From assembly GCA_017302835.1 (NCBI GenBank), contig JAFLCC010000008.1:1-64000 (forward strand): DNA of 64,000 nucleotides. Direction: 5' to 3'. This DNA comes from Deltaproteobacteria bacterium (GTDB taxonomy: Bacteria > Bdellovibrionota > Bdellovibrionia > Bdellovibrionales > Bdellovibrionaceae). A model generated the notes under the pieces. It ran no database searches. It was not told the DNA's origin and was given only the letters and a program-made list of their open reading frames with translations. The position numbers and the translations under genes were made by a program. Shown here piece by piece: positions 24,721 through 32,952 of the stretch (positions within the stretch are counted from its first letter, which is position 1; each line of letters opens with the position of its first letter).

Positions 24721-25728
24721 GTGAATAAAAAAAGTTATACGTTTTTTCTTATTTCTAATCAAGACGGGCTAACTAAGAAATTTGTTGTTTCTTCGACAAA
24801 AGTTAAATTAATAGCTTTTATTTTTTCTACTGTTTTTTTGATCTTTGCTACAGGTCTAATTGATTATTTTGGACTTTTGGTGCAGGCTCTTGAAAACAAA
24901 AAGCTTAAATCTGAAAACGCTCAATTATTAAAACAATTTCAAGTGGTGGAGGGGAAGGTTAGTTCCCTTGAAAACAGTTTGGAACGAGTTAAATCTTTTA
25001 CGGCTAAACTAAAATTAATTACCAATGTGGATGCTGAAGATAGAATCGCTAAGCTGACCATGGGAAGTAAGCCACCAACGAATAGCGCAGCCAGTGAAGA
25101 CTATGAGCCTATGGATCAACGTCTCAATACCCAGGGGCTGACAGAGCAAGATAAATTATTTGTAACAAATAAACAATTGAACGATCAAAATGGCGAGCTT
25201 ATTTCACAAGCCTCCGACAGAGATTATGCTTCTTTAGTGGTACGAATAGATAAAGCAGTGAAAGAAACTCAACTGAAAGAACAAAGTGTTATCGAGCTTT
25301 GGGAAGGTCTTTCGGAAAGACAAAGTTTGCTTAACTCAACTCCCAATATTAAACCCGCCAGAGGTTGGTTGACATCCGGTTTTGGTTACCGACTAAATCC
25401 TTTTACGGGAAAAAACACCATGCATGCAGGGCTTGACATCGCAGCCACTCCTGGATCTCCGGTCTATGCTCCTGCTGATGGTTTAGTTGTTTTTGCATCT
25501 TATGATGAAAGTTATGGAAAACTTGTTAGTATTGATCATGGTTTCGGCGTCTCAACCCGATTTGGTCACAATGCTCAAATTTATGTTCATGTGGGCCAAA
25601 GAGTGAGCAAATGGGATGTTATCTCGGCAGTTGGAAATACTGGCAGATCAACGGGGCCCCATTTACATTATGAAGTGAGGATAAATTCAGTTCCCGTGGA
25701 TCCAATCAATTTCATTCTTGATGAATAA
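24721..25728 (+). CDS. M23 peptidase (LytM domain) with membrane anchor and coiled coil
   Basis: 335 residues from a GTG. One membrane helix near 27-50, then a predicted coiled coil (about 55-100), a linker, and a C-terminal M23 domain (about 210-335). The zinc ligands are in HAGLDIA (His235, Asp239) and HLHYEV (His314, His316), so the domain looks catalytically active. It starts SGFGYRLNPFTGK as in the typical Bdellovibrio- and Neisseria-type enzymes. It would cleave peptidoglycan cross-links in the periplasm. It lies downstream of a PP2C phosphatase, and a strong hairpin follows. Confidence 0.9.
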   Translation: MNKKSYTFFLISNQDGLTKKFVVSSTKVKLIAFIFSTVFLIFATGLIDYFGLLVQALENKKLKSENAQLLKQFQVVEGKVSSLENSLERVKSFTAKLKLITNVDAEDRIAKLTMGSKPPTNSAASEDYEPMDQRLNTQGLTEQDKLFVTNKQLNDQNGELISQASDRDYASLVVRIDKAVKETQLKEQSVIELWEGLSERQSLLNSTPNIKPARGWLTSGFGYRLNPFTGKNTMHAGLDIAATPGSPVYAPADGLVVFASYDESYGKLVSIDHGFGVSTRFGHNAQIYVHVGQRVSKWDVISAVGNTGRSTGPHLHYEVRINSVPVDPINFILDE

Positions 25729-25746
25729 GGATAAGGACCTGTAACA

Positions 25747-25769
25747 AAAGTGATTTCATCAATCACTTT
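25747..25769. terminator. Strong hairpin between convergent genes
   Basis: AAAGTGATT (25747-25755) and AATCACTTT (25761-25769) form a perfect 9-bp stem with the loop TCATC, between the M23 gene and a convergent lipoprotein gene. The flanks are A-rich on the left and lightly T-rich on the right, so it can act in both directions. Confidence 0.7.
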
Positions 25770-25777
25770 ATCCTGAA

Positions 25778-26911
25778 TTATTCTGCTATAGCTAAGGAAG
25801 AGATACATTTAGTATCTACGCCGTAATTGTAGAAAGGTAAATCACTCGCAACCCGTGTAAGCGTTTTAGCGCTGGGATTATAACTTAGTTTTTCTATCGA
25901 GTAATTTACAACCGTTGTAGCTGATGAAATAGCCGTAGCCACATACAAGCTGTTATCCACAGAATCGTATGTCATGGCAGAAATGCCATAGAGTAAGTAC
26001 CCAGTAGTCACATAAGTACTCGAATCATAAATTTTGACTCCGGTGCTAATGGCGTTTGTCGTATCGTCAAAATCGTAGACATAAATTGAGTTAAGATCCG
26101 TGGTAATTGCATTCCCTGCGTAGGCTACCATGACTTGGTTTACTGATTGAAGGTAGACAATAGCCACGGGATACGAATTGGCATTTGGAGCTGATCTCAC
26201 TCCAAGGCAGTGGGCATCTAGACCATTATATCCAGTTGAAGTAATAACACCCCATCTGTTGTTTGAAGCCAGAGCATTGATGTAGAAAATCTTGCCGCTT
26301 GAATTAGTTACGGCTCCAATTATATTCGTGTTGGTCGCTCCGCAAATAGTTCCAAGGCTTGTACCAACGTAAGCAGCAGATCCAATTCTTACTCCCTGGC
26401 TTGAAAACTTTTCTATCCCTGCAGTCTTAGCTATTAGATATCCATTATCTGGGGTTTTAATTATAGACTTTAGGACAGCACTTAAAGCGGCCGTATTCGA
26501 CGAAAAAATAGCCCTAGAAGGGCTTGCAGCTTTTGCTACTTTCTCAATTCTTCTGCCTGAAGTACTTTCAACAGCAACGAGTAGATTATCTTTATCTTGT
26601 TCAATGGCGCAAACAGGAGAGTCACCCGCATTGGCTGGGGCAGAGTTGAAATCAGCAATGGTCATATCTTTTTTTCCCGTAGCTAGGCTTAATCTATAGA
26701 CTAGATTAGATGCTGTTGTTGCCGTAAAAGTCGTATTTCCAGTTCCAGAGTAACAGGTGCCAGATGTAACATAAAGATATCTTGGTTTTGTTGTGTCTTC
26801 TGTTTGAGGAGGGGTTGTGCTGGCGGCAACTTCATCTGCTTTTTTCTGGCTGCAGGCGGCTCCAAATAAAACTAATAATATTAAAATTTTTTTTAAGTTA
26901 GTTAACTTCAT
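25778..26911 (-). CDS. Lipoprotein of unknown function, 377 aa
   Basis: Lipoprotein signal with lipobox LFGAAC (Cys20), followed by a low-complexity linker. The mature part (about 40-377) is rich in Ser, Thr, Ala and Gly and beta-strands, with repeats such as NLVYRLSLATG, SIYVYDFDDTT and NYSIEKLSYNPSAKTL that suggest a beta-propeller. It resembles the TolB-like or WD40-like secreted proteins common in this group, but I cannot name a family. Promoter elements would lie in the 147 bases upstream. Confidence 0.65.
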   Translation of the reverse strand: MKLTNLKKILILLVLFGAACSQKKADEVAASTTPPQTEDTTKPRYLYVTSGTCYSGTGNTTFTATTASNLVYRLSLATGKKDMTIADFNSAPANAGDSPVCAIEQDKDNLLVAVESTSGRRIEKVAKAASPSRAIFSSNTAALSAVLKSIIKTPDNGYLIAKTAGIEKFSSQGVRIGSAAYVGTSLGTICGATNTNIIGAVTNSSGKIFYINALASNNRWGVITSTGYNGLDAHCLGVRSAPNANSYPVAIVYLQSVNQVMVAYAGNAITTDLNSIYVYDFDDTTNAISTGVKIYDSSTYVTTGYLLYGISAMTYDSVDNSLYVATAISSATTVVNYSIEKLSYNPSAKTLTRVASDLPFYNYGVDTKCISSLAIAE

Positions 26912-27058
26912 TTTTCACCTCACCTGTATACTCTCGGCTCGACTATCGTAAAGCTTTACAGAAAAATGAAATTTTTTTGAAAATTTATTTATTTTTCATA
27001 AATTCAAATCAGTTTGTATCAAAATTAACCAAAAAATGGATAAGAAAGAGACATCGTA

Positions 27059-29380
27059 CTATTCAATGACATCCACAGAAGGAAGTGGACATAAGAGCGT
27101 GATTCTCTTTTGATTAATAATATTGGCATATTCTTCAAGACTCACGGCGCGTGAATGAGACTTAAATTTTAATTTTTCAAAATTTAAAGTGATCTCTGAT
27201 TTTTGTGGAGAATTAAATGTTTTACCACCTCGACAGCTGCGAATGATGGGATCGCTTGTATCATTCAGAAACGGATCAATCATGTCACACATAAATTGAG
27301 CCGCACCTAAATAGTCTTTTGCTGCTTTAAACTTTAAGTAAGCATCTCGCATTTGTTGGCAAGCGATTTCATGTTCTCTGCTACCAAAAGGAAGAGTCGT
27401 TGCGTTTAAATTTTCTAATCGAGACATGTTGTTCATTTGACTTAATGGCTGTGGCGCTTTCGTCGGATCTGGTTTTATGTTTTCGTATTTTCCTTGGCCC
27501 ACAGTTGTCATAGCATAGGCTCCTTGTTGAAGGAGCTTAACAAAATCTGAAAAGCGACCAATAGATCTTTGATGCATTTCAATATTATTATCTAACCAAG
27601 CCAGAACGGGGGATTTAGACCAAAAATATTGATTTCTAAAAAGAGTCGCCTTCAGCTCTTGTGATCTTTGATCTAATTCGCTTCGAATATAGACGGCATC
27701 AGGTCGGGACATTTCTTTAAGTACTTTAACAACTCGATTCAAGGACTTTCCTTCGGCTTTTAATTTCTTATATTCAGCATTCCAATTTTGAAATTCTGAA
27801 TTTTGACTTAGTGCCTGTTCAATTTCTTTGACCTCTTTATTTACGAGGTTGCTGGAGTAAGTAATGGTATCAGCAAGTCGTTTAATCCAAATTTTAGTTT
27901 CTTCGGCGCAGAGATTAATAGCTTTATACGTTTCTTCGCTATCATCGGCTAAGACCTTAGCAGATAAGGCTGTTAAGCGGTTTTTAGATTTTCCAAAGGC
28001 AATACTAAACTCATCAGATTCTGTTTGAACTTGTGGATCTACCTGACCACCACTGAGTTTTGTCGATTCCACAGAGGTTTCTAATATTCTCATCACGCTT
28101 GCTGGAAAGGTTTCACCGTCTTTACTTCTTTTGACTAAGCTAGAACCCATAAGACAAATTCTTTCTTTATCTTCGCCGGCAGCTTTGAGTTTTGCCTGAT
28201 AAAAATTGAGATTGTATTTGTCCTCAACGATGCGAGCCTCAAGATCTGTGATTACTTTTTCAGTTTGATATTTATATTGCATCAAGGGCAATAACTGACT
28301 TGAAGGATTGTTATATCTGGCACGATAGGCCTCAATATTTTTAAATAAACCAGTTTTAATTTCCCCTAAACGACCTTCTTCGCCGAGCTGTAGAAAATCA
28401 ATTTTTTGTTTTACTTTAACGAATTGACATGTGTTTTGTAAAATGGCTTTTCGCACCTCGGGGTTCGTGAGATCCAAAGAATTTGCGTCCATAAATTGTT
28501 GAAAACCTTTGATTGCCGTGGTCGCATAAACTCCGCCAAGCAAAGCCAGCTTGGTAGCAATTCCAATAGCTGGGTTGACAGAAGCAATGACCAAGGCCAC
28601 GGGTGCTAAGTTATTTAAAACCTCATTCAAAGAAAGAGCGGCTTTAGCTAAGGAGGATTTACTTGAATTACAGTTTTTGTTGAATAATTTGTTGCTACTT
28701 AAATTGGTAGCAATGGAGTTTATTCCATAAACAGCATCAGTGACAACTCTTTCGATATCCCGGGTGTTGGCAGAGTTGATATAATCAGGATTCTGCGAAA
28801 ATTGCTGGATTTGAATAATCATGTTTCTAATTTTTTCACTATCGGAATAAAAATCAGTATACTGAGATTGCTGTTGCTGCATGCACTCGTAGTTTGTTTT
28901 CATCGCTTGGCTCATCGCATCCAATCCTCTGAAAATAGAATCATAAGGGTTGCTTTCGAACAAAGGGCAATAAAACTCATTAGGAACTTGGGCCAATTGA
29001 AATTGATTGTTTCCCCCGAAGCCGCCGATGCCTCCAATGCCCCCCCCAATACCCCCGATCCCTCCAATACCACCAATGCCGCCAATAGAGGGAAGCAAAG
29101 AACCACCGCCTCCAGGTAAAGGAGAAATTCCAGGATTTGTAGGAAAGATGGGGTTTATGACCGGGTCACTCGGTAAAACGGAAAAACTGGGCTCGGTGAC
29201 TGGAGATGTAGGACTTGTTGGACTCTGAGGGTTTGTAATATCAATTGGGAACAAATTATCATCAGGTCCGCCTGTTGCCGGAGGTTGAGCTTGGGAAACA
29301 TTAAACGTAAAAAGGGATAAGACCATTATTTTAGCTATTTTAGAAAATGATTTGTTCTTTAATTGCTTGGATAACTTCAC
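27059..29380 (-). CDS. Large exported protein with Pro-rich and Gly-rich N-terminal segments
   Basis: The reading frame opens at an ATG at 29428, but no ribosome site precedes it. A GTG at 29380 has GGAGG 10 bases upstream and gives a better signal peptide (VKLSKQLKNKSFSKIAKIMV to FNVSQAQ), so I use it: 773 residues. After the signal come Pro/Thr/Ser-rich repeats, a Gly-Gly-Ile repeat block, and then a long alpha-helical region (about 150-773) with several coiled-coil-like stretches and a few cysteines. No catalytic motif is visible. The Gly-Ile block could be a flexible spacer or a self-associating stretch, suggesting a surface or periplasmic structural role. Confidence 0.6.
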   Translation of the reverse strand: MKLSKQLKNKSFSKIAKIMVLSLFTFNVSQAQPPATGGPDDNLFPIDITNPQSPTSPTSPVTEPSFSVLPSDPVINPIFPTNPGISPLPGGGGSLLPSIGGIGGIGGIGGIGGGIGGIGGFGGNNQFQLAQVPNEFYCPLFESNPYDSIFRGLDAMSQAMKTNYECMQQQQSQYTDFYSDSEKIRNMIIQIQQFSQNPDYINSANTRDIERVVTDAVYGINSIATNLSSNKLFNKNCNSSKSSLAKAALSLNEVLNNLAPVALVIASVNPAIGIATKLALLGGVYATTAIKGFQQFMDANSLDLTNPEVRKAILQNTCQFVKVKQKIDFLQLGEEGRLGEIKTGLFKNIEAYRARYNNPSSQLLPLMQYKYQTEKVITDLEARIVEDKYNLNFYQAKLKAAGEDKERICLMGSSLVKRSKDGETFPASVMRILETSVESTKLSGGQVDPQVQTESDEFSIAFGKSKNRLTALSAKVLADDSEETYKAINLCAEETKIWIKRLADTITYSSNLVNKEVKEIEQALSQNSEFQNWNAEYKKLKAEGKSLNRVVKVLKEMSRPDAVYIRSELDQRSQELKATLFRNQYFWSKSPVLAWLDNNIEMHQRSIGRFSDFVKLLQQGAYAMTTVGQGKYENIKPDPTKAPQPLSQMNNMSRLENLNATTLPFGSREHEIACQQMRDAYLKFKAAKDYLGAAQFMCDMIDPFLNDTSDPIIRSCRGGKTFNSPQKSEITLNFEKLKFKSHSRAVSLEEYANIINQKRITLLCPLPSVDVIE
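29008..29092 (-). repeat. Gly-Gly-Ile-coding short tandem repeats
   Basis: A run of 9-base units, on the coding strand GGnGGnATn, encodes about eight GGI units with GGF at the end of the block. The forward strand shows the complementary CC-rich string of CCTCCAATG and CCCCCGATC variants. Codon choice varies between units, which suggests the repeat is maintained by selection on protein sequence rather than a recent slippage copy. Confidence 0.7.
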
Positions 29381-29431
29381 GGTATTCAATCCTCCCAATG
29401 GCGTTTTTGGACCTTTAGTTCTTAGCATTAA

Positions 29432-29445
29432 GTCTTTTAAAAGAC
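29432..29445. promoter_or_regulatory. 14-bp perfect palindrome upstream of the large exported gene
   Basis: GTCTTTTAAAAGAC is a perfect palindrome, lying 51 bases before the GTG start at 29380 (reading the reverse strand). It could be a repressor or activator site in the promoter region. No other copy was noticed in the window. Confidence 0.35.
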
Positions 29446-29502
29446 CATGATGACTTTCTGATTTTCAAAATTCTTTAATTTAATGAAAAATATTCAATCT
29501 CA

Positions 29503-29540
29503 GGGATCTCTGGGGGCGGTAAAGAGGGGGTAGAGAGGGG
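29503..29540 (+). other. G-tract cluster, possible G-quadruplex
   Basis: Four runs of G lie on the forward strand: GGG (29503-29505), GGGGG (29512-29516), GGGGG (29526-29530) and GGGG (29537-29540), with loops of 6, 9 and 6 bases, in otherwise A+T-rich intergenic sequence between two divergent genes for exported proteins. Confidence 0.35.
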
Positions 29541-29547
29541 TGGCAAG

Positions 29548-29577
29548 GTGACGAAATTTTTAGCGTTGGTGTATAAT
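29548..29577 (+). promoter_or_regulatory. Candidate sigma-70 promoter for the 29675 gene
   Basis: GTGACG (29548-29553), an 18-base spacer and TATAAT (29572-29577). The -10 box is perfect; the -35 box has 4 of 6 matches. About 90 bases of leader would separate it from the coding region. Confidence 0.4.
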
Positions 29578-29674
29578 TTTTATTGAATCATTCTGAGATG
29601 ATAGTCTCTGGTCGTGAATAGTTGAAACTATAGCTCTTTTCAGATGGCAATGAATTTGTAACAACATTGAATTA

Positions 29675-30409
29675 ATGGGTCAGAATCAGTTCAAAATATT
29701 TTTTAAGTCTGTAAGCGCTTTCACCTTCCATGTGAGTTGTGTTCTCGTTTTTGTAAGTTCTGCTAATGGACAAATTCTTCAAATGAGGGGGCTTTCACCC
29801 TTAAATGACAAAAATTATTTTAAAATGTTGAAAAAAAAATATGCAAAGAAATCTCAACTGAAACGTCCTACCAAAATGAGTACAAATAAAATTAAGATCG
29901 ATCTCAAAAAAATTGAACTTTTGCAGGCAAAAAAAATTATTGCGCCAAAACCCATAGCTATAGAGTCATCTTATGTTAAGACTTTAAATGGGACTATTCC
30001 AGGAAATCTAGGTCCTTCGCAAAATGAGGGAGAGGTCTTAAAACGTTTTGGGGATCAGGCCATTCAAAACTGGCTAAACTCCCCCGCAGTCAGGAACTCA
30101 AGTTTTGGTAAAGCCGCAACTCAGGTTGAAAATGCAATGAAAGTAGAGGCGACGGTACAAACGGCTCCGCACTCGCCAGGAGCGACTCCTATTGACCATA
30201 AATTTTCTTTCCAATATTTGGCATTACAGTCTCAAGCAAAAATGGAATACAAGGGCTACACCAACGCCCAAATTAAAATTGATTCTAGTAAAAATGAAAC
30301 GGCTGTCGAAGTGTCTGAAAAAGTATTTAAAAATAAAGATTTTGTTATCTCGCACACCAAAAATGCGACAGATAATAACAGCACTATGGGGCTACGTTGG
30401 AGTTGGTAG
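29675..30409 (+). CDS. Exported protein of unknown function, 244 aa
   Basis: A signal peptide-like N-terminus (VSAFTFHVSCVLVFVSSANG) precedes a very basic stretch (about 48-80, rich in Lys) and then a soluble Thr/Ser/Asn-rich region. The last residues are GLRWSW, an aromatic C-terminus reminiscent of outer-membrane barrel ends, though the preceding strands (about 185-244: AKMEYKGYTNAQIKIDSS, NETAVEVSEKVFKNKDFVIS) are too few for a large barrel. No ribosome site is obvious before the ATG, so the true start may be elsewhere. It diverges from the large exported protein on the left, and the two could be functional neighbours. Confidence 0.5.
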   Translation: MGQNQFKIFFKSVSAFTFHVSCVLVFVSSANGQILQMRGLSPLNDKNYFKMLKKKYAKKSQLKRPTKMSTNKIKIDLKKIELLQAKKIIAPKPIAIESSYVKTLNGTIPGNLGPSQNEGEVLKRFGDQAIQNWLNSPAVRNSSFGKAATQVENAMKVEATVQTAPHSPGATPIDHKFSFQYLALQSQAKMEYKGYTNAQIKIDSSKNETAVEVSEKVFKNKDFVISHTKNATDNNSTMGLRWSW

Positions 30410-30416
30410 GCTTGAT

Positions 30417-31673
30417 TTATGGTAGGTAACTGCCAATATCTTTTCTAAAAAGCTTTCCTGACCAATGTAGTTTTTCATTAAGTTCATAGGCCTGGCGCAA
30501 GGCCTCTTCTTTGGTGTTTCCAACGCCTACCGAGCCAAGAACACGGCCTCCGTTGGTTTTCCATATCGGCCCCTCCTGTTTAGTTCCCGCATGGATAACA
30601 TAGGAAGTGGAGGAGTCGCTGATTTGAGCTAAGCCTTCGATGGAAATTCCTTTAGTTGGATTTTCTGGATAACCTGGACTAGCTAATATCACGCATGCGG
30701 CATGGAGTTTTTTTAATTTTATAGGGTCTAAGGTTCCTTGAGATAGATGACTCATTACCAAAGCTAGGTCTTCGTCAATCAATGGAAGAATCACTTGAGT
30801 TTCTGGATCTCCGAATCGAACATTGTATTCTAAGACCTTAGGCCCTTCTTCGGTAACCATAATCCCAATAAAGAGGGCTCCTCTAAATAAAAATTGATTT
30901 TTTCTTAGTTGGTTCACGCTGGGTTTTAAAATCAGTTCTTCAATTTGATGTCGGAGTTCGTGTGGAATTTGAAGAGGAGCAATGGTTCCCATCCCTCCCG
31001 TGTTTGGGCCTTCATTGTTGTCATTTAATCTTTTGTGATCTTGAGCCAAAGGCAAGGACACATAGTTTTCTCCATTGGTTAAAATAATAAAACTTAACTC
31101 CCATCCCGGTTCAAATTTTTCTAACAGAGCCTTTCTTCCCGCATCGCCAAAGATTTGTTTTACAAATAAATCTTGGCTTGCCAGTTCAAGCTCCTTAAGA
31201 GTTTTGCAAATATAAACTCCCTTCCCAGCCGCCAAACCATCCGCCTTCAAAACATATGGGGGCTTAAAACAAGTAGCTTTACTTAGGGTTTCCTCAACGC
31301 TCGTAACAACAAAATAGGGGGCTGTTGGAACGGCAGCTTCGACCATAAATTCTTTGGCAAAGATCTTACTTCCCTCAAGCATGGCAGCTTGCTGGCTAGG
31401 GCCCACTACCAAAATTCCTCTTTCCCTTAACCGATCAGAAACCCCTGCAACTAAGGGATCCTCTGGTCCGATAAATACAAAATCAATTTCAGATTGAAGG
31501 CAAAGTTGAATTAATTTTTCAATTTCTAAATAAGAATACGAATGGCAAATGGCTTCTTTTTTCATTCCATCATTGCCAGGAACAACATGAATTTCCGTCA
31601 CTCTGGGTGAGTTTTTAAAGGCTTTGACAAAAGCATGTTCTCTGCCGCCTTGTCCTAGAATTAGAATTTTCAT
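30417..31673 (-). CDS. purD: Phosphoribosylamine-glycine ligase
   Basis: 418 residues from the ATG at 31673, chosen because AAAGGAGAG lies just upstream; a longer frame reaches 31703. PurD joins glycine to phosphoribosylamine with ATP in purine synthesis. Family features: MKILILGQGGREHAF at the N-terminus, GPEDPLVAGVSDRLRERGI, the ATP-grasp stretches KADGLAAGKGVYI and LPLAQDHKRLND, then NTGGMGTIAP and EYNVRFGDPETQVILP. Length is normal. No other pur genes are in the window. It is divergent from a thiolase gene, separated by 45 bases. Confidence 0.95.
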   Translation of the reverse strand: MKILILGQGGREHAFVKAFKNSPRVTEIHVVPGNDGMKKEAICHSYSYLEIEKLIQLCLQSEIDFVFIGPEDPLVAGVSDRLRERGILVVGPSQQAAMLEGSKIFAKEFMVEAAVPTAPYFVVTSVEETLSKATCFKPPYVLKADGLAAGKGVYICKTLKELELASQDLFVKQIFGDAGRKALLEKFEPGWELSFIILTNGENYVSLPLAQDHKRLNDNNEGPNTGGMGTIAPLQIPHELRHQIEELILKPSVNQLRKNQFLFRGALFIGIMVTEEGPKVLEYNVRFGDPETQVILPLIDEDLALVMSHLSQGTLDPIKLKKLHAACVILASPGYPENPTKGISIEGLAQISDSSTSYVIHAGTKQEGPIWKTNGGRVLGSVGVGNTKEEALRQAYELNEKLHWSGKLFRKDIGSYLP

Positions 31674-31718
31674 GATCTCTCCTTTACTCTTGAAAAAACA
31701 CAAACTACCCTTTTTTTT

Positions 31719-32900
31719 ATGGAAAAAATAGTATTTATATCAGGAAAAAGAACTCCCTTTGGAGCTTTCGGTGGAAGTTTGAAAGAGGTTTCAGCAACAG
31801 ACTTGTCAGTTGCTGCAGCGAAAGCGACCTTGGAACAGGCTCAGTTGAGTGGTGAAAAAGTAGAACATTTAATTTTAGGCAATGTCGTTCAATCTGGAGC
31901 CGATGCGGCTTATATTCCCAAACATATTGCGCTCAAAACGGGATTGCCCATGGCCGCCCCCGCCTTTTCAGTTAACCGTTTATGTGGAAGTGGTTTCCAG
32001 TCTTGGGTCAGTGCCGCGCAGATGATTCTGACCGGTGAGGCTTCGGTGGTTTTGGCTGGTGGGGTGGAGCAAATGTCGCAAATTCCCTACATCGCCAGAG
32101 GGGTTCGGTTTGGCGGCATTCGAATGGGAAATTTTGAGCTTGAGGACTATCTGACCTCTGCCCTCACCGATGCCTATTCTCAGACATCTATGGCTATCAC
32201 TGCTGAAAATTTAGGAGAAAAATATCAGATCACACGAGCGATGGTGGATTCCTACTCGGTACAATCTCAAAGTAGGTACCACGCCGCTTTGTTAAAGGAT
32301 TTTTTTAAAACAGAAATCACTCCCATCACGATAACAAGCAAAAAAGGGACGCAAATTTTGGATAAAGATGAACATCCAAAACCAGAATCAACCCTCGAAA
32401 AAATTGGTCAGCTCAAGCCCCTCTTTAAAAAAGATGGTTTGGTGACAGCTGCCACCGCTTCGGGGATTGTGGATGGAGCAGCAATGAGCCTGCTTACGAG
32501 CGAGAGCAAGGCCAAAGAGCTGGGGTTGAAACCAATGGCCCGAATTATATCTTGGGCCTCTTTTGGCTGCGATCCCACGATCATGGGAATAGGTCCAGCA
32601 TATTCTTCGCGACTAGCTCTGCAAAAAGCTTCACTTAAACTCGAACAAATGGATCTTGTTGAAGTCAATGAGGCCTTTGCGGCTCAATACTTAGCAGTTC
32701 AGGCAGAATTGGGATTAAATCCCGACAAGACCAATGTGAACGGAGGGGCTATCGCCCTGGGACATCCATTGGGAGCTAGCGGCACTCGCATCATGAATCA
32801 TTTGGTATATGAGTTACACCGTCGTCAGGCGAAGTATGCCCTTGGCAGCGCCTGTATCGGTGGTGGCCAAGGAATATCTATCATTATTGAAAGAATCTAA
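31719..32900 (+). CDS. Acetyl-CoA C-acetyltransferase (thiolase II)
   Basis: 393 residues, the standard length. Active-site Cys89 (NRLCGSGFQ), His349 (GHPLGASG) and Cys379 (SACIGGGQG) are all present. It condenses two acetyl-CoA to acetoacetyl-CoA or cleaves longer 3-ketoacyl-CoA. The ATG follows a T-run (CCCTTTTTTTTATG) without any Shine-Dalgarno, which is unusual for a well-expressed enzyme and may mean a leaderless or otherwise atypical start. The 45 bases to the divergent purD gene are too few for two full conventional promoters without overlap. Confidence 0.93.
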   Translation: MEKIVFISGKRTPFGAFGGSLKEVSATDLSVAAAKATLEQAQLSGEKVEHLILGNVVQSGADAAYIPKHIALKTGLPMAAPAFSVNRLCGSGFQSWVSAAQMILTGEASVVLAGGVEQMSQIPYIARGVRFGGIRMGNFELEDYLTSALTDAYSQTSMAITAENLGEKYQITRAMVDSYSVQSQSRYHAALLKDFFKTEITPITITSKKGTQILDKDEHPKPESTLEKIGQLKPLFKKDGLVTAATASGIVDGAAMSLLTSESKAKELGLKPMARIISWASFGCDPTIMGIGPAYSSRLALQKASLKLEQMDLVEVNEAFAAQYLAVQAELGLNPDKTNVNGGAIALGHPLGASGTRIMNHLVYELHRRQAKYALGSACIGGGQGISIIIERI

Positions 32901-32952
32901 CAGTCGGATAGATGACCTTCTGGGGACAGGCTCTATAAGACAGCTTTTAAAG

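Noticed and set aside
29007-29228. Pro-rich forward frame over the Gly-Ile repeat
   Set aside because: It is the reverse complement of the repeat coding sequence (Pro-Met-Pro-Pro from GGI), a codon-strand artefact.
31674-31718. Riboswitch in the purD/thiolase spacer
   Set aside because: 45 bases is too short, and no purine or other riboswitch pattern is visible.
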